Shown here piece after piece: positions 34,784-44,280 of a DNA stretch of 64,000 nucleotides. Both the position numbers and the translations under genes were made by a program. The notes beneath the pieces were generated by a model. That model was not told the DNA's origin, did not search any database, and was given only the letters and a program-made list of their open reading frames with translations. Origin of the DNA: Bog-756 sp963812885 (GTDB taxonomy: Bacteria > Actinomycetota > Acidimicrobiia > Acidimicrobiales > RAAP-2); NCBI GenBank assembly GCA_963812885.1, contig CAWEWZ010000002.1, forward strand, positions 1-64,000, written 5' to 3'. Every line of letters begins with the position of its first letter. The first letter of the stretch is position 1.

Positions 34784-36519
34784 TCAGGGCTTGGTCGGTG
34801 TGAAACGCACCATCCACATCGGCTGATAGAAGGTGACCGAATTCCCCTGGACCAGCTGCTCGGCCCGATAGTCGGGATTCTGCTGCAGGGTCTGCACGAT
34901 GCCCTCGCACTTGAGGCCGAACCCCTGGTAGCCGCCGCCCCACACCAGGAAGATCTGACGTCCGGAAGCGGCCGCCATCGACTCGAGCCGCTCGGCGAAC
35001 GCCGGTGCCGAGGCCGCCTTGACCGCCTTGGCGTAGTCGACCCAGTTGACGAAGACGGGACCGGTGCCCCGCGGGAACGTGGTCTGCAGGTAGCGACCCT
35101 CCGGGAAGGAGGCGGTTCACCGCCGGACCGAGCTGGTCCGGGCAGTAGGCCACGATGTCCCCCGGCTTCCCCGAGGCGGCGATGGCCCGGGCCACCTGCC
35201 CGGCCTGGGTGCGGTTGGTGGTGACGTCGGGGATGGATCCGGCCAGGCCGGCAGCCACGGCGATGGCCAGGACGAGCAACCGGACCCGGCGGTCGAGGAA
35301 GCAGGTCACCCCGACGGCCACCACCAGGATCAGCGGGATGAACACCACGGACGCGTAGCGGGCGTCAAAGGTGCTCTTGGCCAGGAGCCCACCGGCGAGG
35401 GCGGCGGCCAGGGTGCCGATCACCACGACGGTCGAGCGGCCGGGTCAGCCGGCGGGTGCGGAGGTCGAGGTCGATGTGGCGGCGGCCGGCGGCCATGCCG
35501 AAGACCCCCAACCCGGCCAGTCCGAAGATCATCAGAGCCAGGGCGCGTCCCGAGTTCGAGCCCCCACCGGCGAAGGAGGACACCGCACTCACCATCGAGG
35601 CGAAGCTGGCCGTGGTGGCCCAGGGCGTCCCGGTGTGGCGGGACTGGAACAAGAAGGTGGGCAACCAGGGCAAGAAGGTGAGGCACCCGACGAAGGTGGC
35701 CACCAACGAGGCCCGGGCCCCGGCCCGCCATTCCGCCCGGCCCCGCCAGGCCTCCCACAGCAGCCACAACAGGACGGTGCCCACCAGGTAGAGCGCCCAG
35801 TAGTGGGTGTAGAGCAGCAGCCCGGTGACCACGCCCACCGCCACCAGGTTGCCCGGGCGCGGGTTCCGGAGGGACCGGTCCAGGGCCAGGAAGCCGAGGA
35901 CGGTGAGCAGGGCGACCAGCGAGTACATCCGGCTCTCGGTGGCGTAGCGGATGGCGAACGGGGAGGTGGCCAGCAGCAGGAGGGCGATCCAGCCCAGCCG
36001 GGCCCCTCCGAGCCGCCGACCGGCCAGCCACACCAGCGGGAGGGTGATCACCCCGAAGACACCGGACAGCGATCGGACGGCCAGGTCCGACTGACCGAAC
36101 CAGCCCATCCAGAAGTGGAGGAGGAAGTAGTACAGCGGAGGCGATCCGTCCCGCCGGAGGAACGAAGGAATCTGGTGGAGGGGCAGTCGGGCGATGTTGA
36201 CGGTGAGCGCCTCGTCGAGCCACAGGTCCGATCTGGTCCAGAAGCGCAACGCCAGGGACAGGGCGAGCACCAGCCCGGTGACCACGACGATGGCGCCGGC
36301 GGTGGCCCGGCTGAACGGAGGACCTTCGGGGTCGGCGGAAACAGGGCCGTCAGCCGGGACGGGCCCGGCAGCCGATGCCGGGCTCGACGACGAGCTGTCG
36401 ATGGCGGAGGTGGCGATCGGGCCAACCTCGTCGGCTTCCCGATCCGGCTCGGGCGGCGCGGTGACCCCGCCGCTGCCGACCACCGAAGCTGACGACGGAG
36501 CCACATCCATGGGGGGCAT
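34784..36519 (-). CDS. GT39-family membrane glycosyltransferase, two frameshifts
   Basis: About 577 residues after correction. A Ser/Pro/Ala-rich cytosolic leader precedes TM1 (GAIVVVTGLVLALSLALRFW). The first external loop has TRSDLWLDEALTVNIARL with the acidic D-E pair of GT39 enzymes, and GSPPLYYFLLHFWMGWFG follows. The C-terminal soluble part ends NSVTFYQPMWMVRFTPTKP. Frame changes fall near 35440 and near 35115, both equal to one extra base. It is first in the minus-strand glycan set, divergent from the ABC importer. ATG 36519 and 36510 are equally possible starts. Confidence 0.75.
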
Positions 36520-36650
36520 GGTACCCAGCAGCGCGGAAGGAGTGGGGCCCCGCCGCCGCCCCCGGACCCGGGGATACCCATGGACCCGGGACCTACTTGG
36601 CGGTAACGTGCCCCCACGACGGGCCGAACCTGTGGCAGAGTGCATCCGTC

Positions 36651-36679
36651 TTGTGAACAGCAGTTTTGGGAACTGGGTA
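36651..36679 (+). promoter_or_regulatory. Candidate promoter of the ABC importer operon
   Basis: TTGTGA (36651-36656) and TGGGTA (36674-36679) are separated by 17 nt in a locally A/T-richer patch, 24 nt before the GTG start of the binding-protein gene. The -10 match is weak. Confidence 0.25.
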
Positions 36680-36703
36680 GGGGGAGAGTGATGGGGGACT
36701 TCT

Positions 36704-38396
36704 GTGGGATTTGGCAATGAACTGAGTCGTCGCAGCTTCTTGTCCCGGAGCATGGCCGCCGGAGGTGCGGTGGCCCTCGGGGCCGGGGCCTCCTCGCGTG
36801 CTGGCCGGCTGTTCGTCGAGCCCCGGGTCGACCGGGACCACCACGGCCAGCGGGTCCAAGCCCGGCGTCTCGACGGCCACGCCGGTGCGCGGTGGAGCCC
36901 TCACCGTCGGGACCATCGCCGAGATCGACGGCTTCTACCCGCCCAGCAACCACTGGGACACCAACGGGTTCCTCTATGCCAACACCGTCTACGACCCGCT
37001 GATGGCGGTGGCGGCCGACGGCAGCATCCAGCCCTACCTGGCCAAGTCGATGACCAGCAACTCCACCTTCGAGGTGTGGACGATGACGCTGCGGTCGGGC
37101 GTCACCTTCAGCGACGGCTCGGCGCTCACCTCGGCGGTGGTCAAGGCCAACTTCGACGCCCTGCAGGCTTCGGCGCTGACCGGGACCGCCCTCAAGCAGG
37201 TGGCCTCGGTGACCACGCCCGACTCGATGACCGTGGTCTACACGCTGACCGGCCCGAATCCGACCTTCCCCTCCGGCCTCACCACCCAGGTCGGCTACGT
37301 GGTCGGGGAGGCCATGATCCAGAAGGCGGCGGCCGGAGGGTCGGGCACCCTGGTCCCGGTGGGCACCGGTCCGTTCATCTATTCGCAGTGGCAGCCCAAC
37401 AGCTTCTTCACGGCCACCCGCAACCCGAACTACTGGCGGAAGGGTCTCCCCTACCTCGACTCGATCACCTTCAAGCCGATCCCCGACACCGGCCAGCGGG
37501 AGTCGACGCTCCGGTCGGGTGGGGTCGACATGATCGAGTCGGTCAACCCCACCACCATCACCAACTTCTCGGGCTCGGGGGGATCGGGGTTCCAGCTGGT
37601 CGACACCCGGACCGGGGTGATCGGCCAGCCCACCTTCGCCTTCATCATGCTCAACATGGTGACCCCGCCGACCAACGATCTGAGTATCCGCCAGGCGCTG
37701 GCCAAGGGCATGGACCAGGCCGAGGTGCAGAAGATCATCGGCGGCCCGCCGACCAAACCGGCCACCGGGCTCTTCCTGCCCGACTCGCCCTACTACAGCA
37801 ACACCCATTACCCGACCTTCGACCCGGGGGCGGCCAAGGAGCTGGTCAGCGCCTACAAGGCCAAGCACGGGACGCCGACGCTGAACCTGCTCACCATCCC
37901 CGACCCGCTCGAGATCAAGGTGGTCCAGGCCATCCAGCAGATGTGGCAGCAGGTCGGGTTCGACATCACCGTCTCCGAGGTGCAACAGGCATCGATCATC
38001 GACGACTTCGTCTTCGGCAGTTTCCAGGCGGTGACCTCGTACCAGTTCGGCGCCGTCAACCCCGACCTCAACTACGTGTGGTGGAGCACGACCACCATCT
38101 CCCCCATCGGCACCATCGGCCTCAACTTCACCCGGATGGACGACCCGACCATCGAATCGGCCATGCTCGAGGGCCGGCACACCAGCAGCCAGGCCACCAG
38201 GCAGACCGCCTACCGGACCGTCAACGAGCAACTGGCCAAACAGCTCCCGTATCTGTGGATCGAGCAGTACCTCTTCTCGGAGGTGGCGGCCGAGCGGGTC
38301 CAGAACTTCAACAATCTGACGCTGCCCAACGGCATGCCCGGGTACAGCTTCGACGAAGGTGTCTTCTTCCCCGTGCAGACCTGGCTCGCCCACTAG
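36704..38396 (+). CDS. ABC transporter substrate-binding lipoprotein, family 5, Tat signal, one frameshift
   Basis: The N-terminus has a twin-arginine signal (SRRSFLSRSMAAGGAVALGA) followed, in the next frame, by lipobox VLAGC, so the protein should be a Tat-exported lipoprotein. The mature part shows GFYPPSNHWDTNGFLYANTV, VYDPLMAV, GTGPFIYSQWQPNSFF and RNPNYWRKGLPYLDSITF, typical of DppA/OppA receptors. The frameshift near 36801 falls between signal and lipobox; deleting one C joins them and gives about 563 residues. The start is GTG 36704; the ATG at 36691 is closed within a few codons. It is first of five co-oriented transporter genes. Confidence 0.9.
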
Positions 38397-38432
38397 CCGG
38401 TCGGGCAACCGGACCAGCGTCTCGACACGCCA

Positions 38433-39377
38433 ATGGGCAAATACTTCCTCCGACGGTCCGTGCAACTGGTGGTGGTGGCCTTCATCATCTCCGTGCTCAC
38501 CTTCCTGCTGGTCCACCTCCTGCCCGGCGACCCGTCGGTCATCATCCTCGGTCCCAACGACAACGCCCACAACCGGGCCGTCCTCTTCAAGCAGCTGGGC
38601 CTCAACAAGCCGCTCATCCAGCAGTACTTCATCTGGTTGGGCGCGGTGTTCCACGGCAACCTCGGCCAGTCCTACCTGGACAAGGAGTCGGTGACCAGCA
38701 TCATCGCCACCGGCTGGCCCATCGACCTCGAGTTGATCATCATCTCCCAGGTCATCGCCTTCGCCGTGGCCATCCCGCTGGCCCTGTTCACGTCACGGCG
38801 CCCGAACCGGCCCGTCGACAATGTGGCCACCACCGGCACGTTCGGGCTGCTGGCCCTGCCGCCGTTCGTGATCGCCCCGATCATGGTGGCGGTGTTCGCC
38901 GTCGGGTTGCACTGGTTTCCGGCCACCGGTTACGTCCCGTTCAGCCAGGACCCGGCCACCAATCTGCACGACATGATCCTGCCTTCCCTGGCCATCACCG
39001 CCGGTTCGATCGCCGTCTACTACCGGCTGTTCCGGTCCGACCTGATCAGCACCCTCCAGGAGGACTTCATCACCATGGCCCGGTCGAAGGGCATGTCCTC
39101 GCGCCGGATCATGTGGCGTCACGCCTTCCGGCCCTCGTCCTTCTCGCTGTTGGCGGCCTCGGGGGTCAACATCGGGGCCCTCATCGGCGGGCTCTTCATC
39201 GTCGAGTACCTGTTTGCCATCAACGGATTGGGGTACTCCCTGGTCCAGGCCGTGCAGCAGCGGGACTACCTGGTCGTCCAGGGCATCTCGCTGGTCATCG
39301 CCATCGCCTACGTGGTGCTCCAATTCATCATCGACTTCATTTTCACGGTGGTCGATCCGAGGGTGACCAGGGAGTGA
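38433..39377 (+). CDS. Peptide/nickel-type ABC transporter permease, DppB-like
   Basis: An intact 314-residue permease with six membrane segments. The N-terminal signature is LVHLLPGDPSVI. The EAA loop that contacts the ATPase reads DFITMARSKGMSSRRIMWRHA. The C-terminus is FIIDFIFTVVDPRV. It pairs with the DppC-like gene 3 nt downstream. Confidence 0.93.
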   Translation: MGKYFLRRSVQLVVVAFIISVLTFLLVHLLPGDPSVIILGPNDNAHNRAVLFKQLGLNKPLIQQYFIWLGAVFHGNLGQSYLDKESVTSIIATGWPIDLELIIISQVIAFAVAIPLALFTSRRPNRPVDNVATTGTFGLLALPPFVIAPIMVAVFAVGLHWFPATGYVPFSQDPATNLHDMILPSLAITAGSIAVYYRLFRSDLISTLQEDFITMARSKGMSSRRIMWRHAFRPSSFSLLAASGVNIGALIGGLFIVEYLFAINGLGYSLVQAVQQRDYLVVQGISLVIAIAYVVLQFIIDFIFTVVDPRVTRE

Positions 39378-39380
39378 TCG

Positions 39381-40340
39381 ATGCCTGACGACCGCGAGCT
39401 CGAAGCCACCCGCGCCTCGGGTCGGCTCCTCTCCGACCAGGTCCCCGGCCTGGCCGCCATGGACGAGCTGGTCGTGTCGCGCCAGAGCGAGACCCTCGAC
39501 TCGGACGACATCCTGGTCAAGAAACCTCTCGGCATCCTCTTCTGGCTGGCGGTGGGGTGGGTCGGCCTGATCATCTTTCTGGCCGTGATCGCCAATCTGC
39601 TCCCCCTGCCCAACCCCGACTTCCAGAACTACTCCGCCGTCAACGCCTCCCCGAGCCTGCACCACCTGCTGGGCACGGACGACCTGGGCCGCGACCTGCT
39701 GAGCCGGGTGATCTTCGGGGCCCGGGTGTCGCTGATCGTCGGGTTCGTGTCGGTGGCCATCGGCCTGCTGGTGGGCGGGACCCTCGGGCTGGTGTCGGGC
39801 TACAAGGGCGGGCGCCTGGACGTCTCGCTCAACGCCGGCGCCTTCGTCCTGCTGGCCTTTCCGGCCATCGTGGCGGTCATCGCCATCGTGGCCTTCTGGG
39901 GGCAGACCCTGCCCAAGATCACCATCATCCTGGGCGTGGCCGTCATCCCGTTGCTGTACCGGGTGGTCCGGGCCTCCAGCCTCTCGTTCGCCAACCGCGA
40001 CTTCGTGGTGGCGGCCAAGACCATGGGGGCGAGCACCTCCCGGATCATCTTCCGCGAGATCCTGCCCAACGTGGTGCCGGTGGCGGTGACCTTCGGCCTG
40101 ATCACCGTGGCCGGTGTCATCGTGATCGAGGGCTCGCTGGCCTTCCTCGGCCTGTCGGTCCCGTTGCCCACCCCGTCATGGGGGAACATCATCGCCGAGG
40201 GCGCCTCGAACGGGAACCTCCAGACCAACCCGTACATCATGATCTGGCCGGTCCTGACCATGTTCTTGTTGCTGCTCTCGATCAACCTGATCGGCGACCG
40301 CCTGCGGCAGCGGTTCGACATCCGTGAGGGCCTGCTGTGA
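39381..40340 (+). CDS. Peptide/nickel-type ABC transporter permease, DppC-like
   Basis: An intact 319-residue permease. The family N-terminal feature HHLLGTDDLGRDLLSRVIFG is clear, and the EAA loop reads DFVVAAKTMGASTSRIIFRE. A longer hydrophilic N-terminus of about 50 residues precedes TM1. The stop overlaps the start of the first ATPase gene (GTGA), indicating coupled translation. Confidence 0.93.
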   Translation: MPDDRELEATRASGRLLSDQVPGLAAMDELVVSRQSETLDSDDILVKKPLGILFWLAVGWVGLIIFLAVIANLLPLPNPDFQNYSAVNASPSLHHLLGTDDLGRDLLSRVIFGARVSLIVGFVSVAIGLLVGGTLGLVSGYKGGRLDVSLNAGAFVLLAFPAIVAVIAIVAFWGQTLPKITIILGVAVIPLLYRVVRASSLSFANRDFVVAAKTMGASTSRIIFREILPNVVPVAVTFGLITVAGVIVIEGSLAFLGLSVPLPTPSWGNIIAEGASNGNLQTNPYIMIWPVLTMFLLLLSINLIGDRLRQRFDIREGLL

Positions 40341-41492
40341 CCACCAGCAAGGTCAAGCTCAAGCGGGGGCACAAGACGATCGAGTTCGCCGATGTGGGCC
40401 AGCCCGGCGAGCCGCTGCTGGTGGTCGAGGACCTCCACACCGCCTTCCGGACCGGCCGGGGCACCGTCCGGGCCGTCGACGGGGTCTCGCTGACCGTGGG
40501 CCGGGGACGGACCCTCGGCATCGTCGGCGAGTCCGGCTCGGGCAAGACCGTGCTGTCGCGCTCGATCATGGGTCTGCTCCCCCCGCGACGTGATCAGGAG
40601 CGGCACCGTCCACTTCGCCGGCCACGACCTGACGGCCATGAGCCAGAACGAACTGCGCCAGGTGTGGGGGGCCGAGCTGAGCATGATCTTCCAGGATCCG
40701 ATGACCGCGCTCAACCCGGTCAAGCGCATCGGCAAGCAGATCACCGAATCGCTCCGCCTCCACCTGGGGATGGACCGGGCCGAGGCCAAGGCCCAGGCCG
40801 TCGAGCTGCTCCGCTCGGTGGGCATCCCCTCGCCCGAGGAGCGGATCAGGTGGTACCCGTTCCAGCTCTCGGGGGGCATGCGTCAACGGGTCATGATCGC
40901 CATCGCACTGGCCTGCGCCCCGCGGCTGGTCATGGCCGACGAGCCGACCACCGGGTTGGACGTGACCGTGCAGGCCCAGATCCTCGACCTGCTCGCCGAC
41001 CTCCAGCGGGAGCGCCACATGGCGGTCATCCTGGTCACCCACGACCTCGGGGTGGTGGCCACCCGGGCCGACGAGATCGTGGTCATGTACGCCGGGCGGA
41101 TCGTCGAACGGGCGCCCACCCACACCCTGTTCCACGACACCCACATGCCCTACACCCAGGCGTTGATGGACTCGATCCCCCGCCTGTCCGACCCGAGCGG
41201 GTCCAGGCTGCACGCCATCGCCGGCCGGCCTCCGGATCTGATCCATCCACCGGCCGGCTGCCGCTTCGCACCCCGGTGTCCCTACGTCCAGGACAAGTGC
41301 CGGGAGAGCGATCCCCCGCTCCGCACCGCCGGGTCGGCCGACCACCTCTTCGCCTGCTGGTTCCCACTGGTCAACGGCGTGTCCACCGCGCCGCCCAATG
41401 GCAGCTCGCCCGCCCACGCGCCGCCGGCCGCCGCCGGTCCGGATCCGGTGGCCACCAACGGTTCGACCGACGGAGCGGAGACGACTCCATGA
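40337..41492 (+). CDS. ABC transporter ATP-binding protein, DppD/OppD-like, one frameshift
   Basis: Walker A is IVGESGSGKTVLSRSIMG; the Q-loop MIFQDPMTALNP, signature QLSGGMRQRVMIAIAL, Walker B LVMADEPTTGLD and the H-loop VTHDLGVVA follow. The C-terminal oligopeptide domain has Cys-rich CRFAPRCPYVQDKC, found in OppD/OppF. The frameshift is in the six-C run 40579-40584: one fewer C reads GLLPRDVIRSGTV and gives 384 residues. It overlaps both neighbours by 4 nt. Confidence 0.93.
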
Positions 41493-42550
41493 GCGAGGTC
41501 CCGAGCGACGCCCCGGCACCCGGAGGGACGGCCCCCGGCGGGACCGCCGACGGCGACGTCGTCCTCGAGGTGCAGAACCTGGTCGTCGAATTCCGGAGCG
41601 GGCGCCAGACCGTGCACGCCGTGTCCGGAGTGAGCTTCTCGGTCAAGGTCGGCGAGACCCTCGGCCTGGTGGGGGAGTCGGGCTGCGGGAAGACGACCAC
41701 CGGTCGCGCCCTCGTGCAGGTACAGCCGCCGACGTCGGGAGTCGTCTCCTATCGGGGTCAGAACCTGAACGATCTGTCCACCCGCCAGCTGCGGCGGATC
41801 CGGACGAAGATCCAGATGATCTTCCAGGATCCGATCTCGTCACTCAACCCGCGGCGGCGGGTCAAGGACATCGTGGCCGAGCCCCTGGTCATCTGGGGGC
41901 GGGGCACCAGGCAGGAGCGAGCCGCCAAGGTCAGGGAGATGCTCGAGGCCGTGGGGATCGACCCCGACAACGCCGGCGATCGGCGTCCGGGCGAGTTCTC
42001 CGGCGGCCAGTGCCAGCGCATCAGTATCGCCCGGGCGCTGATGGCCGACCCCGACCTGCTCATCTGCGACGAACCGGTCTCGGCCCTCGATGTCTCCGTC
42101 CAGGCCCAGATCCTCAATCTGATGGCCGATCTCAAGGCCAGGTTCGGTCTCACCATGGTCTTCATCGCCCACGACCTGGGCGTGGTCAAGAACGTGAGCG
42201 ACCGGGTGGCGGTGATGTACCTGGGGAAGCTGGTCGAGCTGGCCCCGTCCGACGATCTGTACCGGTACGCCGCCCACCCCTATACCGAGGCGCTGCTGGC
42301 TTCGATCCCCGAGCCGGATCCGGACCTGCGGACCAACCACAAAGGGCTGTCCGGGGAGCTCCCGTCCCCGCTCAACCCGCCGTCCGGGTGCCGGTTCCGC
42401 ACCCGGTGCCCCTACGCCCAGGAGCGCTGCACCGAAGAGGAACCCCTGCTGCGGGAGATCGCCCCCGGCCACCAGGTCGCCTGTCACTTTCCCCTGGTCG
42501 ATGCCGGGGCGGCCTCCGAGCCGTCGTCGGCCGAACCCGCCCGTACCTGA
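41489..42550 (+). CDS. ABC transporter ATP-binding protein, DppF/OppF-like
   Basis: An intact 353-residue ATPase. Walker A is LVGESGCGKTTTGRAL, Walker B is LLICDEPVSALDVS, the H-loop is FIAHDLGVVKNVS and the C-terminal domain has CRFRTRCPYAQERC. The ABC signature reads EFSGGQCQRISIARAL, with Cys where Arg or Gln-Arg is usual (SGGQRQR). The ATG at 41489 overlaps the upstream stop. It ends the operon at a hairpin shared with convergent rpsA. Confidence 0.93.
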   Translation: MSEVPSDAPAPGGTAPGGTADGDVVLEVQNLVVEFRSGRQTVHAVSGVSFSVKVGETLGLVGESGCGKTTTGRALVQVQPPTSGVVSYRGQNLNDLSTRQLRRIRTKIQMIFQDPISSLNPRRRVKDIVAEPLVIWGRGTRQERAAKVREMLEAVGIDPDNAGDRRPGEFSGGQCQRISIARALMADPDLLICDEPVSALDVSVQAQILNLMADLKARFGLTMVFIAHDLGVVKNVSDRVAVMYLGKLVELAPSDDLYRYAAHPYTEALLASIPEPDPDLRTNHKGLSGELPSPLNPPSGCRFRTRCPYAQERCTEEEPLLREIAPGHQVACHFPLVDAGAASEPSSAEPART

Positions 42551-42588
42551 TCGGGACCAGTAGCCGTGTGACAAGCGGCCTGGCCCGA

Positions 42589-42615
42589 CCGGCTGACGAC
42601 CTGCCGGTCAGCCGG
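42589..42615. terminator. Bidirectional hairpin between the ABC importer operon and rpsA
   Basis: CCGGCTGAC (42589-42597) is the perfect complement of GTCAGCCGG (42607-42615) around a 9-nt loop. The right arm contains the rpsA stop. It sits 39 nt after the convergent ATPase gene and can serve both directions. Confidence 0.6.
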
Positions 42616-44138
42616 CTTCGGGGGCGGCCTCGGGACTGACATCGCCCGTCGCTTCCACCGGCGGGGCCGGCACCGGTTCGGGTGCTGCGGGGCTGCGGCC
42701 GCGGCTGGGGCTGGGGCGGCGCGGCGGCGTCGGCCGGCGCCTCGGCCACGGGAGCCGCCTCGACCTGCGGGGCTGCTGCCTCGGGGGCAGCCGGCGCCTC
42801 GGGAGCACCTTCGGCGGTGCCGTGCTCGGCCACGTAGTCGGCCCACGCCGCCTGCGCTTCCGTCTCGGGGGTGAACTCGGCCTCGGCGAACTCGAAGGGG
42901 CCGACGTAGTTGCCCTCGGCGTCGTAGGCGTGCTCACCGAACGCCTCGCGGTACTCCTCGGACACCTCGCCGCCCTCGGCCGCCTGCTTGATGGACAGGC
43001 TGATCCGGCGGCGCTGCAGGTCGATGTCGATGATCTTCACCCACAGCTCTTCACCGGGGGTGACCACCTGCTCGGGAAGGTCGACGTGGTGGCCGGCCAT
43101 CTCGGAGATGTGCACCAGCCCCTCGATGCCATCGCCGACCTGGACGAAGGAACCGAAGGGCACCAGCTTGGTGATCCGGCCGTAGACCAGCTCCCCGACC
43201 TGGTGGGAGTTGGCGAACTCCTGCCACGGATCGGTCTGAGTGGCCTTCAGCGAGAGGCTGATGCGCTCCTTGGGGAGATCGACGTCGAGCACTTCCACAT
43301 CGATCTCGTCCCCGACCGACACCACCGACGACGGGTGGTCGACGTGCTTCCACGACAGCTCGGACACGTGGACCAGCCCGTCCATCCCCCCGAGGTCGAC
43401 GAAGGCCCCGAAGTTGACCACCGAGGACACCACGCCCCTCCGCCGCTCGCCCGGCTTGAGGTTGACCAGGAACTCGCCGCGCTGCTCCTTCTGGGTCTCC
43501 TCGAGCCACGCCCGGCGGGACAGCACGACGTTGTTCCGGTTCCGGTCCAGTTCGATGATCTTGGCCTCGATGGTGCGGCCCACGTAGGGCTGGAGCTCGC
43601 GCACCCGGCGCAGCTCGACCAGCGACGCGGGCAGGAAGCCCCGCAGCCCGATGTCCACGATGAGCCCGCCCTTGACCACTTCGATCACCGGGCCGGTGAC
43701 CACTTCGTCGGCTTCCTTGAGCTTCTCGATGGTGCCCCACGCCCGCTCGTACTGGGCCCGCTTCTTCGACAGGATGAGGCGTCCCTCTTTGTCCTCCTTC
43801 TGGAGGACCAGGGCCTCGATGGCGTCGCCCAGGGTCACGATCTCCGAAGGGTCGACATCGTTCCGGATGGAGAGCTCACGTACCGGGATGACACCCTCGG
43901 ACTTGAAACCGATGTCGAGGAGCACCTCGTCGCGGTCGATCTTGACGACGGTTCCCTCGACCAGATCGCCGTCCTCGAACTCGACGATGGTTCCGGCCAT
44001 GGCATCTTCGAGGGACGCCCCTCCGAGGTCGTCTTCGGTCACGGAACGGGGGTGGTACTCACCGTTCTCGTCGAAGGTGCCCATTGCCTCGGGGGACAAC
44101 AGGGCGGTGCCCTCGGGTACGACTTGTGTATCGGACAT
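42608..44138 (-). CDS. rpsA: 30S ribosomal protein S1, one C-terminal frameshift
   Basis: An mRNA-binding ribosomal protein. Four S1/OB domains are visible: EGTVVKIDRDEVLLDIGFKS, VTGPVIEVVKGGLIVDIGL, GVVSSVVNFGAFVDLGGMDG and YGRITKLVPFGSFVQVGDG, then a basic RRRISLSIKQA segment and an acidic, Ala/Pro/Glu-rich tail. The frame changes in the tail near 42695; the corrected end reads DVSPEAAPEAG with the stop at 42608 (about 509 residues). The ATG at 44138 begins MSDTQVVPEG; GGAAAG lies rather far upstream. Confidence 0.95.
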
Positions 44139-44280
44139 GTAGTAGGTAGCTCGCTTTCCGGACGGGTCCATCGGGCCCGCATCAGGGCCACGACGGCAAG
44201 GGTCGGCCACAACCGTTGCGGCCGGAGGACAATGTTACTGCACCCGTCCTCGGACCGGTACGGGCGCCCCCGATGGCCGG

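Noticed and set aside
36048..38654. An 868-codon minus-strand frame crossing the promoter region and the importer receptor gene
   Set aside because: It runs antisense to a clear binding-protein gene and across a divergent promoter; no family features.
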